Shown: in pieces, positions 13,111 through 26,165 of the stretch | Numbering within the stretch: the first letter of the stretch is position 1 | How the letters are laid out: every line of letters begins with the position of its first letter | Assembly: GCA_020091685.1 (NCBI GenBank) | Contig: CM034604.1 | Span: 2,077,828 to 2,141,827 of the forward strand | DNA from: Lutjanus erythropterus | Lineage: Eukaryota > Chordata > Actinopteri > Lutjaniformes > Lutjanidae | DNA: 64,000 nucleotides | Direction of reading: 5' to 3' | Made by a program: the position numbers and the translations under genes | Notes under the pieces: model-generated | The model's input: only the letters and a program-made list of their open reading frames with translations | Told to the model about the DNA's origin: nothing | Database searches by the model: none

Positions 13111-16100
13111 ACTGATATTGATATTTTAAGCTGCTCTCATGCAGACAGCTCAACTGTTAGGGAGAATATACTAGAATTCCTGAATGTATTGTTTTTAATT
13201 AGTAGCAGCCTGTTTTACGACACAGTCAACAGGTTGTGTGTTGGCAAAGGGACCCATTTTGTCCTGAAGTAGTCATTGTCAGTTGAAATCATTAACTATG
13301 ATTGAAATATTACCTTCACTGAGGCAAAAAAAAATGTTTTATTTGCCTTAACTTAAAGCCTTAATGACAGAAGCAATTATCCCTTCAACATGTCAGTTAA
13401 TCCTCCATAAGAAAACACACACACACACACACATTTTATAGTTAATGCCTACAATGTACTTCTTCCTCCCTGTGAGAAGAACACACTAACTCAATGTTGT
13501 GAATATATATTATGCCAGAACAGATTTTAGAGGTTTACAGGAATGTATGGCAGCTCAAGGTTACATTCAGTATTTTTTCCACTTTTGAAGAGTCCCCCGC
13601 TGTATTATCAGCTGATTTAACACTGTGTTTAAACCACAAATATATAATAGAAGTAGAGCAGCAGAATTTCTTGTTAACCCTAACCAATGTTTTAGTGCCT
13701 ATAATGTACTATAATCATATAAACCTAACCACTAACCTTAAAGCACTCTGGATTTTTTTTTCTTTTGTACTTGGGAGAAGCAGAAAAAGCTGAAAACACA
13801 ATATTGACATCTGGACTTGTGTTCCTGGTCATTAGACAAATTAAAGTCTAGTGTGTTTTATTCTCTTTTTATTCATGTTTTGGTCTTTCAACTGACTTTT
13901 TAGCTGCTAAATGATCCATTATCTTCACCAGATAATGGCTAACTTTGTCTTCTCCTAGATGCTTGGAAACTATGAGATTGAGATATGTGATTCTTTTTGT
14001 TGTTGTTTCTGAAAACATCTTCCTGCTGTAGCTTGAAATAAGGTTTTTGACAGTGGTTGAGAGTTTTAAGGTCAAAAAACCAACTGGCTAAGAGGGTCTA
14101 TTGTTATATAAACAAATATTGATTAGTGCAGCTTTCACATGATTAACATTACTTTATTTGCACTAGCCTATTGACATGATCCTAACTTTAAATGGACTAT
14201 CCAACTGGAGCCAACTGACTCTTCCTAAGTCCTGCCCCTTTTTGCTCTGTCTTCCAATGACAGATGAGCAAGCTTGGTATCCAGCGGTATTAAGGAAAAC
14301 TAGATACAGCATTTGAGACAGACCTCTGTTCACTCCTATAAGAGCTGCTCAGAGGCACATGACAGCAACTTCTGCGCATACTTCCTTCAGCAAAGTGACC
14401 TTCCACTAGGTTGAATGGGGATAAAATGATTTAATGGTATTAACTGTAATAAATTTTATAGGACCAAATTGATCAACTACTGATATTGAAACAAATCATT
14501 TCATGGGGGTTATGATGCCCAAAAAAAACATATTTACAGTTTAACAACTGTTTCCCCACAATTTACATTCATGGAAAACATCTTTTTGGGCCACAGTGCA
14601 TCACGCATGTTGTCATTACACAATTTGGCCACTAGGTCAAATGGGATTCAAAGCCAAAAGCTCCTCCTGGGGGCCTGGGCAGAACTGGAAAAGGAATACA
14701 AGTTTTAAAGATGTTTAAAAGATGTTCCTCAGGGACCTGAAAAAGTAACATATGCTAAATAGTTACATCTTAAGTTAGCTAATGTCAGCAAAATTCTAGG
14801 TAATTACAGCTAATCTATACCAATAAATGTAGGTGTTGTTGATGAATCATTAATTATTCATGAATTTAATTTTGATTGTTTAGTTAACTTGTGCCCTGTC
14901 CTCTTACTTTTTAGAGTTCATCTTCACTAATGGTCTATAATCAAACTTGTACTGTTGCTTTCAGTAGAGGGGTTGAAGAGGGAGGTCAGTGATAGAATAA
15001 GAGAAAGACCTGTGAATAATATGAACTTAGATGTATACATGAATTGAATGTTGTTTGGGTTGAATGGGGGGTTGCAGGGGTTTGGAGAGTATAAAAATGT
15101 GTGTTTTAGTCACCTTTTATTATTTTTTTTTATATAATATTGGCAACCTTATGGAGTGTTTTTGTTGAGTTTTTTTGTTTGTTTTCTTTTCATTTTGTCT
15201 ATTCCATTGTTTGTTATATACCTTGTTACATGTCACAATGGTACCTCACATCTGAAAAAAATAACACATGAAAAAATAATCTACACCAATCACAACCTAG
15301 CTAGTTACATCTGATAGCTTATGTTAGCAAAATGCTAGCTACCTAGCTACTCAACATCAATCGTTTGCTAGCTAGCTGGTTAGTTAGCATTTGCTAGCTA
15401 ACATAATATGTGACTATGTATCACTTTTACTTGTCCTAGCGACATCTTTTAACCATCAACAAAATTTGGGTTTCTTCTCAACATTGAGGAGCTTAGCACG
15501 TAGCATACCTAAGACCTGGAGACAGGAAAGAAAAAAGTTAACTGTGGCTCCACCAGGTAGCGAGTTATTGGAGCACAGAGCAAAAATGGGTGTGATTTAA
15601 CAAGAAATTGACTGGTTCTTTCTTGTGGCCATGTTTAATAGGGCAGTTTTCTGCTATTCCCACTGGTTGAAAAGATATGGCATATTCCTGATCTGAGTCC
15701 CGCTGTGCTCACACTCTTTCAAAGTACAGTACATTATACACATATCAAACTGTATGTGTGGATAAGTAGGTGTAAGGATGCTGGGAGGTGGCAGTGTGTG
15801 GCAGGTTTGGGAACCCACAATGGGAGGCAGCCAGCGGAGAGGAGGGTGGTGGTGGTGGGGGGGGTACCACTTTGCAGCTTTACTGACAGGAAGCAGGCCG
15901 GCTCTGTCCCCACATTCCTCCAACAGATGTTTGACAGAGAAAATATTTTCACAGCTGGAGAGGGAAGGGAGGGAAAATATATGTTTTACGATACATCACA
16001 CTGGAGGTGGCGAAAACCGAGGAAAAAAACCCTCCATGTGTGATATTTAACTGTACATGAGTGTATGTACTGTCCTCAAGACTGCTGCTGGGAAATCCTA

Positions 16101-17089
16101 TTGGATGGCTGGTCACTGTCTCCTCCCATAACTCCCTGGGTTCATGTCCTTGTGCTGATGATGGGAAATTTATCCATTAATCTTACAGGCTTGTCCTTCT
16201 AATGATTAATGTAAGAAAACAGCAGCTGCTCTCTATCACTAACACGCTGCTATAATGTGAGGTGAGTGGTGATGATGAAGGTGTTGATGATGATAAAGCT
16301 GTAGGAACTACAAAAGTGCATATTCTGGAAATGTGTGTGGTTGCTGAGTTCAGCAGTAAAAAGAGAAATTGCCAGGCGGTGTATCCATCTCTGCACCGAT
16401 AACACAACTCAAAGGACAAGTCTGACCACAAATCCAAACAGCGCAACAGAGAGAAAAATGTCTGCGCTGTACTGCAGAACTGTGCCATGAGTGTTGACAA
16501 GAAGCAGAGCAGTTTCACATCTCTCTTTTCTGGCAAAGTCAGATGTTAGAAAGTGAGAAGTGGTCTCCGTCGGGCCGACGGCAGGGAGACTTCCAGCTGC
16601 AGCCGACTGTACGAGCCGCTGTCTCCTCCCAGGAGAGACGCTTCCCGGCTGTCTGAGCTCTGAAGCTCCAACCGCCAGAGAGCAATTACTCTCTCCTCCC
16701 TGCACTCGTCCTCAGCTGTTTGGACACAACTGAAACTGTTGAGATGACAATTTATCACCTCATAATCCTCCCCACCGACGCCAACCCACAAACAGTTCAA
16801 CAACAAACAGCTTATTGGCAGACAGTTCAGTCCTATATCATCCAATCTATAAACTATAACATCTATCATTTATTTGTTTTGACATATCCTTCAACTGTAG
16901 TTATCCTCAGCAAGTACACAGAATGTTCTTTTCAGCAAAAAAACCTGCTGAATTCACTGAGTTTTAGTCTTAGTTTTGGTTTACTCCTACTGGCCAGTCC
17001 AGTACATTCTCATACCTAAACAGCAGAATACACTGATTGTCAGTTACTTCCAAAACTACATCTATTACCGGACGGTACTGGCAACGACA
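13111..17089. other. Noncoding; TAGC-rich tract and GC-rich patch
   Basis: 15295-15410 is rich in GCTAGCTA words. 16555-16705 is CpG-rich with an imperfect hairpin (GTCTCC ... GGAGAC, 16563-16590, enclosing CCGTCGG/CCGACGG). Open frames over these parts overlap on both strands and look like composition effects. Confidence 0.5.
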
Positions 17090-17460
17090 GGCTTACATTA
17101 GCTAACTTAACTATGTTACATAGGTTACGTGACATAACTTATGTGACCTTACACATGTGGTTTATGTTGTAAAATGGTTGCAGTTAGACACAAAAAGTTA
17201 CTGGTCATGTTTAGGCAATAAAATACGTGGTTAGGGTTAGAAAAAGCTCATTTCTTGGATTAAAATAACTATGTTATGTCATGTGACAGAGGTGATGTTA
17301 CTTGCAAGTTGATATAACTCATTTGACACACGCAGTTTACAAAACGGTTGCAGTTTGGTTAGTTCTAGGCATAAAAACTACTTGGTTAGGTTAAAAGATC
17401 ATGGTTTGGGGTATAATAACTAGGTTATGTGATGTGGTGAAGTGACATAATAAAGTATTA
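17090..17460 (+). repeat. GGTTAGG/ATGTGACATAA repeat, two internal units
   Basis: Two units of about 160 bases each carry GTTGCAGTT, TAGGCA(A)TAAAA, GTGGTTAGGGTTAG or TTGGTTAGGTTAAA, and AATAACTATGTTATG or close. Relatives lie at 32.50-32.66 and 55.64-55.76 kb and, in reverse, at 50.03-50.31 and 57.23-57.42 kb. Confidence 0.65.
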
Positions 17461-20400
17461 AGTTACTCAAAACTCTAAATAACTCTATGACACAAAAGAC
17501 TCAAACCATGGTCTCTGCGGTGAAAATCCTGTGCTTGTTTGAGCACCATCCACCTCACTTCTTCCAAATGCAGTCCTTCTCGCTCCTTATCGACCCTTTT
17601 ACAGCCAGCGTCATCAAAAAGCTGTGCATGCATTGCAGCAACAGATGGAGCGGTCTCCTCCACTCATCCAGACAAGTTATCAAGCTGCAAACATTAAATT
17701 AGATGTTTTACTAGCACCAAAATCACCAAAATGTCTGGTTGTTGGGTGTAATCTTGTCAGAATCAGAGGCAAAAGCGGAGGCAGTGTTGCAGATGGCGGT
17801 GGTCTGTGCTGCCAGTAAATACAGCAGATTTTTAAAACTCCTTTTTCCAATCCTGTGGCTGTGTCTACTTTAACAACTGTAGTATGAACAGCAGGCTCAA
17901 TCTGCATCCATGTGCATATTTAATGTTTAGCATAAATGAGCCTTAAGCGTGTCAATGATGTCATCCCAGAAGGATGACAGTGTTTGTCAGTGCCTTGGTG
18001 TTTTCTTATCCACTATCTCTATGGTCTGGTTAAGCCTAGGCAACAAAAACTATCTTGCTGGGGTTATTGTTATGACCCTTATCTGTGACATGGTTAGAAG
18101 CAGCACAATTTTGTTGAAAAAAAAATTGTGCTGAAATATATTCATCAACAATATTTTTTTCAATTTTCTTATTTTATGATGAAGACAAGGCAGTGACGAA
18201 ACAAAACTGACTTTACACACTAGCAGCACACCACCAACAGTGTCAAAGTCTGGATCTAGTGGAACCCTATGGCTGTAGGAGTTCACTAGGTCTCAGGACT
18301 AAGACTGAGACTAAATTTACAAATAGATGACAAAATTAACACTGTTTAGAAGTGACATGTGGGTTAGGGAAGGAATTTGAACCATAGCGTCAAAATTTGA
18401 CACCCAGCTTCATTGTGACTTCTGTCCTAACTCTGTCCTAATGATTAGACTGCTTGACATCATTGTGATATTTGCCTGACCAGACAGACGAGGGGCACAA
18501 GGAACAAAAGTCAGTGAAAGGTGCAACAATTTTAATTTTATCCCAGGGTTGTGTGTTATTGTAGAAAACAACTGATTCAGGATCTGGAGTTAATTGGGGC
18601 TCCTCACGACATTCCAACGGACTAAAAGACTTAAAACCTGGTATTTATCTTGCCAAATTTAATAACTTCTGTGATCTGTCCTGTGACATGGATCCATAGT
18701 AGCACAATGCGCACACCAACATGGTGAAGTAGAGGAGGACTGATGTTGGTGCTGACAAAAGTGAAGTTCGTCTCAGCACCTCCTTCCTAATCATCTATGG
18801 ATGTCACACAAATCATGAAAAATGGTAAGCTAGGATTAGTTGGGTCCAACACATACTCTGCAGTGTCTTTTGTCCAAGTAATGGCAAGAACTAATAACTC
18901 TATGACCACCTTATCTGACACTGTTGAAAGGTGGAAATATTGTAACTACATGTAATTACACCATGCTACTTCAGCCTTTGCTCCTGACAGAGGACAGTCA
19001 TTATTAGCATGACCACAAGAGTTTGTTTTTCAGGAAAATGTTAACATAAGTTGTATAAAGGATTTGAACAGACATCAGATGCTGTCTCTGGAGACGGTAC
19101 CTTGACATCAGCTCATACTGTCCGTTTACCTCAGTCTGAACTCTCTCCTGAATCCACTCTGTTGTGACAGCTGTGAGGTCTGTGTTTGAAGATCCTCTCA
19201 GTGGAAGGAAAACACGGCCTCCGAGAGGATCAATATCCCTCCTGTTATTATTGCTGGTGTGGTCAGGATGGTTGTGGAGTCTAGCTAGGGCCAGCAGGTA
19301 GCTGTCAGTCACGGACCACCTGAGGAGACCTCTGCCTCTCAAAGTGGGAGGGTGAGGCTGGACTCAGGGGCTTGTTGAGATCATACCTCATTTACAGTAC
19401 AAGAGTCAAAGACAAGTAAGTTGTTGTGGGTGCTGATACATGGGTAACAGTTTACACCAGATTCTTCAACCAGACAGTTAAAACTACACTAAGAAACAAG
19501 GCACCTAATCCCTTAAAATATAACTCACTTCCAACAGCCAACAACATGGCGCAAACGTGCAAATGTGAGAAACAATTACGTCAAGGTTGAAAAAGGATAT
19601 TTTCCACCTCCATCTTGCTAGGATGCAAGTCAATGCGTTTGTGTCTGAACTACATGGGTTCGGACCAATCGGCGCCCTGCGAGGAACTACTGCCAGCTAT
19701 GTGTGTGGTTTACGTGTAATGACAGCAAAAATATCAATGGCCGCTTTTAGAGTTTAGCTTAGATGAACACACATGTATTGTTGCTTTACAGTATCTTTAA
19801 CAAAATACTGCTTCCAAGGTCAAAAATGAAGATTTATTGTCAAATTTTAAGCCAACACTGGTGTGAAGTCCTTAAACTACTAAGAAAAGTGATTACAACT
19901 GAGCAAACTCAGTCCACTGAGGTAGACCCTGACACTGCATAACAAAATCACGCAACATGAGATTTAAATCTTTATAATATACAGTTGCATCATTATGATC
20001 TTGCAAAATTACAGTTGAATTAGTCCCTTGTGAAAGCATTAATGTTTGTACTGTCAGTGCAGTGAGGAGAATAATTACTCATTTACTACTTCCTGAGTCT
20101 GAACTCCTGTCAGACAAGGATAAAAGTGATGAGGGCATTAACTGAGACAGCTCACAGCACTGACTCACCTGATATCTTACTCATTGTGAGAACGTGCTGA
20201 TGAGCTTATTCTCTGTTTTTCTGGAGCTCTCCTTCCAGTCTCTGGTTACAGCGTCATTGCTTATACAGGTGCATGAACGACAGCCCATTCATCTGTGTCA
20301 CTACAATGACTGAACTGAGGTCTCGTCATTGAACAGGAGAACTCTGCCCGTTTTGGATTTGATTCAAAACAGGCGAGAAGTGAGCTTCCTGTTGCACCCA

Positions 20401-21719
20401 GCTGGCCACATTGTTTGGCTGGAGTCCTGGCTGCCTCGGCTGCTCTGGCTCGCCTCCACGCTCAGGCTGGCGAGGGCAACTACTGGAGCAGCACACGGCT
20501 CTGACCCTGTGACCGTACAGCTCAGAGTGCAGGACAGAGAGCAGTGCCAAACAGCGTGGCTAAATGCTGATAGACTAACACTTACACCGGCCACAGGAAA
20601 TGTCTGTTTGACGCAGTCCTTATCAGGGACCAGAGGGAATTGTAACAAAACTGATAAAAGTCCTCCTGGAGTTCTATTCCTGACATTAACAATATAGCAA
20701 CATTTCTTTCCAGCAAAAGGCCTTGCTCTAAAAGTTATACTTATTTGCCTGATTTGGTCTGTTTCTCCATACAGTCCAGGTAAAAATATGTTGACAACTA
20801 CTGTCCACATTGCCATAAAATAGAAGTACATGGTCCCGAAAGGAAGACTGCTAATAAATTTGCCAACCTGCGACTTTTCATGTAGTGCAACTGACAGCTT
20901 GATCAATGGTTTTGTCAAAGACACTCTCAATCTCAAATTACTACATTTTCCATAATATTTACCATGCATTTATCCCCAGAGAATGATTTCCGATGTTTTT
21001 GATGACCCACTGATGTTTCCTTTAGCACCAACATCAAGAAAGGCAAACTTCCACTCCAACATAACTACATATAACCATACCACGGTCATGGCTATGGGTG
21101 GACGAATCTCTGCATTTTGGACTGTCATTGGGTTTTTCAGTAATATTTGACAGGACAAAATGTCAGCCTTAAAGATAAAAATTAAGACAAGCATGAAAGA
21201 AGGACTGCCATGATATTTATAAGCACATTCATGTTCTCAAGAGACTCTGTTCCTTTGATTTTATTAAGGCCTTTAATCTGAAAACCTTTTGATCAACACA
21301 CAAGACAAGACTAATCGTACCAATTACAAGATATAAGATACATGGTGTTAATGTGACAGGTCACAAAAACAATGAATGATAAATATTTTATGGTAATTTC
21401 ACACTTGAAAAAAATAAAACTTCAAAATGTTTTGTTTAATTATTTTTGATGACCTCTCAGGGCTGACACTTTCATGGCCCCCGGCCCACACTGCTCTAGG
21501 TTGATATTTACATTTTCATCCCGAGACATTAAGAAAATGACAACTGTCAGTTTATTGCCCATTTGGCTGAACAACTGATACTGTGGGGTGTAATTAATGT
21601 TGCAGCCTCGAGGGGCCACTAGCTGGGCTTTACAAGTTTTGGTCTAATCTAGTAAATTAGAGCAGACGTCTGACAGTAGAAAGCTCTTCATTCAGCTCCC
21701 CCACTCCAGTAGGTGGCAG
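17461..21719. other. Noncoding apart from the 19.1-kb exon-like block
   Basis: A minus-strand frame of 201 codons (20364-20969) has no domain, no start context and no splice partner, and overlaps a 122-codon plus frame; taken as chance. Nothing else recognised. Confidence 0.5.
19130..19357 (-). CDS. Exon-like block of 76 codons, unknown
   Basis: On the minus strand an AG at 19358-19360 and a GT donor (GAG|GTAAAC) bound 228 bases, 76 codons with phase 0 at both ends and no stop. It includes LLRWSVTDSYLLALARLHNH and VFLPLRGSSNTDLTAVTTEW. The frame stays open past the donor as VNGQYELMSRYRLQRQH, so the donor may not be real. The pyrimidine tract before the acceptor is weak. It could be a decayed exon, part of a mobile element, or chance. 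Confidence 0.22.
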
Positions 21720-22120
21720 TAAAAACGTCATAAAACAATATGGACAGGACTCCATATGAAAAGCTCGCCTGCTCTCAATGATGGAGCACACTACAACTGA
21801 ACCCGATCAAAAAAATTTACTTGCCAGTTGTGTAATTTAAGTAGCCTTTTTACGTACTACAGCCAGCAACCACCCAACACCAGAGTCAGTTTGTAAGCGG
21901 ACTCTCAGTTGGCTATGCTAAAGCTAATATTGTTTGTGGTGAAATTAACCCTCCAGTGATTTGAATGTTGCATCCAACAGACATAAAACAGAAACCTCTT
22001 TGTTCTGCTCCCCAGACCAGTAGACGCCAATTCAAAAAACTTGCCAGTTGTGTGATTTAAGAAGTCTTTTTACTTACTACAGCTAGAAACCACCCAACAC
22101 CAGGCTCAGTTTGTATAGGT
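21720..22120. repeat. Local tandem duplication, period about 220 bp
   Basis: CTTGCCAGTTGTGTAATTTA at 21820 recurs at 22040 as CTTGCCAGTTGTGTGATTTA. Both are followed by a tract including TACTACAGC and ACCACCCAACACCAG, and both are preceded by a CTCCAG/GACCAGTAG-like stretch. Confidence 0.75.
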
Positions 22121-22969
22121 TTCATTCTGTCCCAGGCTTTTTGATTCACGAGCAGCTGATCACTGCGACTGTGAGTGTCACTATGAGCGATTTCCACTGT
22201 ATTTTGTGAAATGTTAAACCTCTTTAAGAGATAAAGGGAGCTTGGTTGTCTGTTCTAACTTCCACTTCTTAAAATCAATTTTGATGATTTCAAACACATG
22301 ATGATCAACCTAAAACTATTGTAGTAGACCTTGGGTGGTGAGGACAAATAGAAAACAGCATGAAATAAATAATGGTCAGACATTTCATTTGTTAAATATA
22401 TAATGCTGCAGTTAAACATGATTTGTGGTTATGGATCATTAGTTAGGAATTCAGCTTGTCAGATGAATGAAGCAGCATTTTCTGGTCGGTTCACCCTGAG
22501 CGACCCTGTGTGTTTTCCTTCTTGCCAGGATATGGCCTAAAACAAACCTGGGGCACCCCACAGCCCTGTCTGCGCTTGTTTAACATTTTAGTTGTTTGCT
22601 CAAGTTTGTCGAGTTGGATTTTTGCAGGCAGTTGGTACTGTGTTGTCAGGAAGAGAAGTTTATAATATACTTCCTGTTAATGTTCCAGTTACACTGAGGA
22701 CTTTACCACATGTACACACTTAAAAAACATTCCACACATGCATGCACACACAAGCTAGAGCATGTGAAACCATGTTACATAGTTGTAATCACAATTTTAT
22801 AGAAAACGGATGTGTAACTTTCCCACGATTTTCATTTGACACAATAATGTACCTGTTGAACCAGGTCCTGAACTCTTTTGAGCCTGAGCACCAAATCATC
22901 TTTGATGACACCTGTATGGAAAGGAAACAGAAAAAAACTTAGTCTTGGTAATGGGGGGGGCGGGGGGGG

Positions 22970-23047
22970 GATGACATGCAGGAAGGGCAGTGAACTGGAA
23001 TTGAACCTGGGCCCCTGTTGTTAGGACTCAGCCACTATGCCACTATA
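22970..23047 (-). mobile_element. Partial tRNA-derived SINE
   Basis: This shares GATGACATG and the B-box-like GGAATTGAACCTGGG (reverse sense), followed by CTCAGCCACTATGCCAC, with the SINE at 49.85-50.03 kb. The tail is missing. Directly before it is a run of Gs broken by one C (22953-22970). Confidence 0.6.
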
Positions 23048-23104
23048 TATATGTTATTTTGTTTCACGCTTTTTTTTGTTTTACTTTTTGAGTCTCATAT
23101 GTGA

Positions 23105-23535
23105 CTGCCATCATGCCGGAAAAAGAAAAACAGATCAGTGTCACATTATAACAAGTGTTTTGTTTTTATGACATACAAACTAATCATATTCTAACAAGAA
23201 ACTTTGTCTGCTAGGTCTGTTCTTTATAACAACAGTCTATTATACAGAAATAACAGACCTTAGGATGCTGGAATTGACCAATCAGAATCAAGTAATTAAA
23301 ATATCCATGTAATGAAATATGATGACTATTTTTATAATGTCACATTATAACAATTCCTTCTATCACATTATTACATGAAAAGTTAAACTTATAACAATAT
23401 AAATAACATAACTTTATAACAAGTTAAGTTTCTTGTTTTAATATGATAAGACTGAATGTTGTCATAACATGAGAATACTATTCATTCATAACTATTCATG
23501 TGATACTGATCCGTTTTCTTTTTCTGACATGGCAG
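23105..23535. mobile_element. MITE, 431 bp, with about 38-bp terminal inverted repeats
   Basis: The left end CTGCCATCATGCCGGAAAAA and following bases to GATCAGTGTCAC are matched by the reverse complement of the right end (CTGCCATGTCAGAAAAAG ... GATCAGTATCAC). The inside is very AT-rich with repeated CATTATAACAA. There is no coding potential. I could not settle the target duplication; superfamily unknown. Confidence 0.8.
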
Positions 23536-24203
23536 CAATATGCTCCCAAATGTGACATCTTACATGTCTTTATGTTTCAGGTTTATATACAACGCTTGGG
23601 AGATTTTAGATTTTAGATTTCAGTGGCTGCTCAACTCATGTAAGTTTGATATCTACTGTCTACTATAGTATGTGTATTTACTGTCATATGTTCCCAAATT
23701 ATATATGTTTCCTATTAAACACATTAACTAAGATATATATATATATAGTTTTATATAAAAAAAATGAGTAAAAGATCTTTTCCACATAAGCAAAGTATAG
23801 CATGTAGCTAAATTTTCTCTATACACATGGACTGTGATGTATGAAGTGTTTGCTCTTCTCTTCTTCTTTTGGCTCTGACTTGCAGATCAATATGTATGAT
23901 GTGAATTTAATGTACAGTGACTGTTAGCAGTGCATTATGAATCCAAACAGCATCTTATCCAAGTGGCAGAGCTTGTTACAGCAGGATCAGCACCTGACCT
24001 GAGGCCAAACTGTCACAGTGCCAGGAAAAGAGCTATTTTATTACAGTATATAATGTGTCTGTGGCGATGGGAAGAATCTGCAGTACAATATCTCAGGAGG
24101 AGATGAAATAGTAGTTCAGGTTGGCTCAGGTTCAAAAGAAAATAAGTGGAAGTAGAAGTCCTGACAGGGGCTGACTAGAGTCTGGGAGCCAGTTTCTTGC
24201 CTG

Positions 24204-24290
24204 CTAACTGTCAGGGCTCTTTTCACTGCTCCACAGGACTAGGCTGGACCACAGCCTCCCTGTGAAAAGAGCAAGGATTAAGACAGTTAG
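24204..24290. other. 87-nt imperfect hairpin
   Basis: CTAACTGTC (24204-24212) pairs with GACAGTTAG (24282-24290), GCTCTTTTCAC (24216-24226) with GTGAAAAGAGC (24262-24272), and AGGCTG (24241-24246) with CAGCCT (24252-24257). The internal loops are uneven (3 against 9 and 14 against 4 bases). It could be a decayed MITE, a structured RNA or a palindromic regulatory site; I see no known miRNA. Confidence 0.6.
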
Positions 24291-24629
24291 AGATAAAGAC
24301 AAAGAGGACACACTGCCTCTCATCCCCTGGGAGCACTCCCCCCCACAGCCACACAATGATAGCGTACAATGGGATGATGTGTTCTTTTGGCCCTCACCGG
24401 ATGTGTCATCTCGCGCTGCTGTGCAGAACTTCTCAGCATTGTGTGCGGGCCTCTGCCATTGTGGCTGGGCAATACTAATACTTTGCAGATATTTCACAGT
24501 GGGTGAGTGCTTTCTTTCCGCCCAGGCAGCCTGGAGTTCCCTGACTCCCAGGGTCAGGAAGCAGGGAGGCCCTGGAACTGACTAGCCTGCAGAGCCACAA
24601 CTACAGCTGTGGGGGAGGAGGAAGGCAAT

Positions 24630-25460
24630 GATCTTTGCTCTCGCCATCTCCGTCTTTCTACCATGTTTGGGAAACTTCTTGAACACCTTGTAAACACTCA
24701 TTTCCTTCTGAACTGATAAGTCTTTTCAGAGTCCAATCTAAACAGGTGTCAGTCTGGGTTTGGGTCCAAACACAGTATTTTCTAGGCAGCTCCTTCTTAA
24801 AGAATACTATCAGGAGTGCCCTTATTGAAGTCAGTGTTTTGTTTTTTTTATCATTATCACCTCTCTTAATACACTGGATTCATTCAAGCTTGATAACAAC
24901 ACACTGAATTGGCCTGACAACAGTTAATAAATTGTAAAAGAATTAAAAATTGATTCCCTTTTTTCTTCTCTTACTAAGGGCTGGATTACACCTCCAACTG
25001 GACACACACCCTGGATACCATGGATGCCTGGATGTTCTAAGACGTTCTGGTGTTCTGCTTGGAGGATGTGTTCCACACATGCCTAGTAGATTGACGTCTG
25101 TTGTGGTACAACAAATTGATGCACACAGATGTTGAAACAAGCAGGTACACCCTCTGATGACAAAATTTATGTCACATGGACCCTAGTGCACATTCTAGAA
25201 AGCATAATACCAGCTTAAAGTGTTCCACAGGGAGCCATTTTAGCTCCACTCCTCTTACAGTTAATATCAATAATATTTGCAGTTCTGTGTGGTATTTTAA
25301 ATTGCATTTCCATGACAATAATTTTGTGTTATTTTCTATGAGAGCCTAAATTGTTTGAAATTTCATCAGTGGCGTCAAAGCCTTATAAATATGGATCTCT
25401 AAAAATGTAAATGCCAACAAATCAAAGCTTGTCATGACTAAGAAATTCTCAGCACAAGTT
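24630..25460 (+). mobile_element. LINE reverse-transcriptase remnant (L2/CR1-like)
   Basis: Scattered frames show consecutive parts of a non-LTR reverse transcriptase: GKLLEHLVNTHF (about 24665), RCQSGFGSKHS (about 24750), VPQGAILAPLL (about 25220) and VNANKSKLVMTKKFS (about 25405). The YADD site is decayed (HDNN). Several shifts and stops break it. Bases about 24840-25190 do not fit the LINE and may be an insertion or a highly diverged part. Confidence 0.75.
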
Positions 25461-25949
25461 GCACTCACTCAAAAGCTAGTTTCAAAAGCTATCAGCTACA
25501 TCTCATGGCCTTCATCAGCAGATGGTACAAAGTAAGACGACCTCTGTGTTAAGAAATGCTTAGTAAAGTTTACATTTTTGGGGTCAAGAATGAACCTTAA
25601 AATTCACAGTTTACCTTATTTTCTGGAGGCAAAAACTTCTGTGTTGCACTGCAACAATGATTTAAAAAATGTGCCATTTTTGGTATTGATTCCTAGCCTT
25701 TGTTGAGAGTTCACAAAAAAAGTTGAAAATGAGAGATGATGTTTTTTTACACAATACATTTCAGTACTGGATCACGGGAATTTACAGTAACTCACATGTA
25801 ACCACAGCCATGTTTGAACTTCATCACAGTACAGTAAACCATAGAGGTCCAGACAACATTTCACACAAACACTGTGACCATTAAAAAATGCTGACTCAAC
25901 TGAGCACTGAAGGTTTATTTCTAATAGTCCATTAAACAAGCTGCCCTTA

Positions 25950-26165
25950 TTGAGAATAACGTTGAAATGTTGAGAATAAAGTTAACATTTCAAAAATTAA
26001 GTTGAAATGTTAAGAACAAAATTGAAACATGAGAATAAATTTAAAATGTTGAGAATATAGTTGAAATGTCAAAAATAAAATTGAATTGTTGAAATGTTGA
26101 AGATAAAGTCAAAATGTCTAGAATAAAGCTGAAATGTTGAGAATAAAGTAAAAATATCAAAAATA
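25950..26165. repeat. Short-period satellite, about 20-23 bp unit
   Basis: Degenerate copies of TTGAAATGTTGAGAATAAAG repeat about ten times (variants include AAAATGTCTAGAATAAAG). AT-rich; no coding sense. Confidence 0.85.

Noticed and set aside
15705-16050. Overlapping frames of about 90-112 codons on both strands
   Set aside because: They sit on G-rich low-complexity sequence and have no family signature.
16563-16590. GC-rich hairpin GTCTCC ... GGAGAC as a possible structured RNA or terminator
   Set aside because: The inner stem has almost no loop and there is no transcript context.
17701-17820. MSGCWV start resembling a THAP domain
   Set aside because: A stop follows at once and the zinc-binding pattern does not continue.
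20364-20969. 201-codon minus-strand open frame
   Set aside because: No domain, signal or splice partner is visible, another frame of 122 codons overlaps it on the plus strand, and its residue make-up is like translated noncoding DNA.
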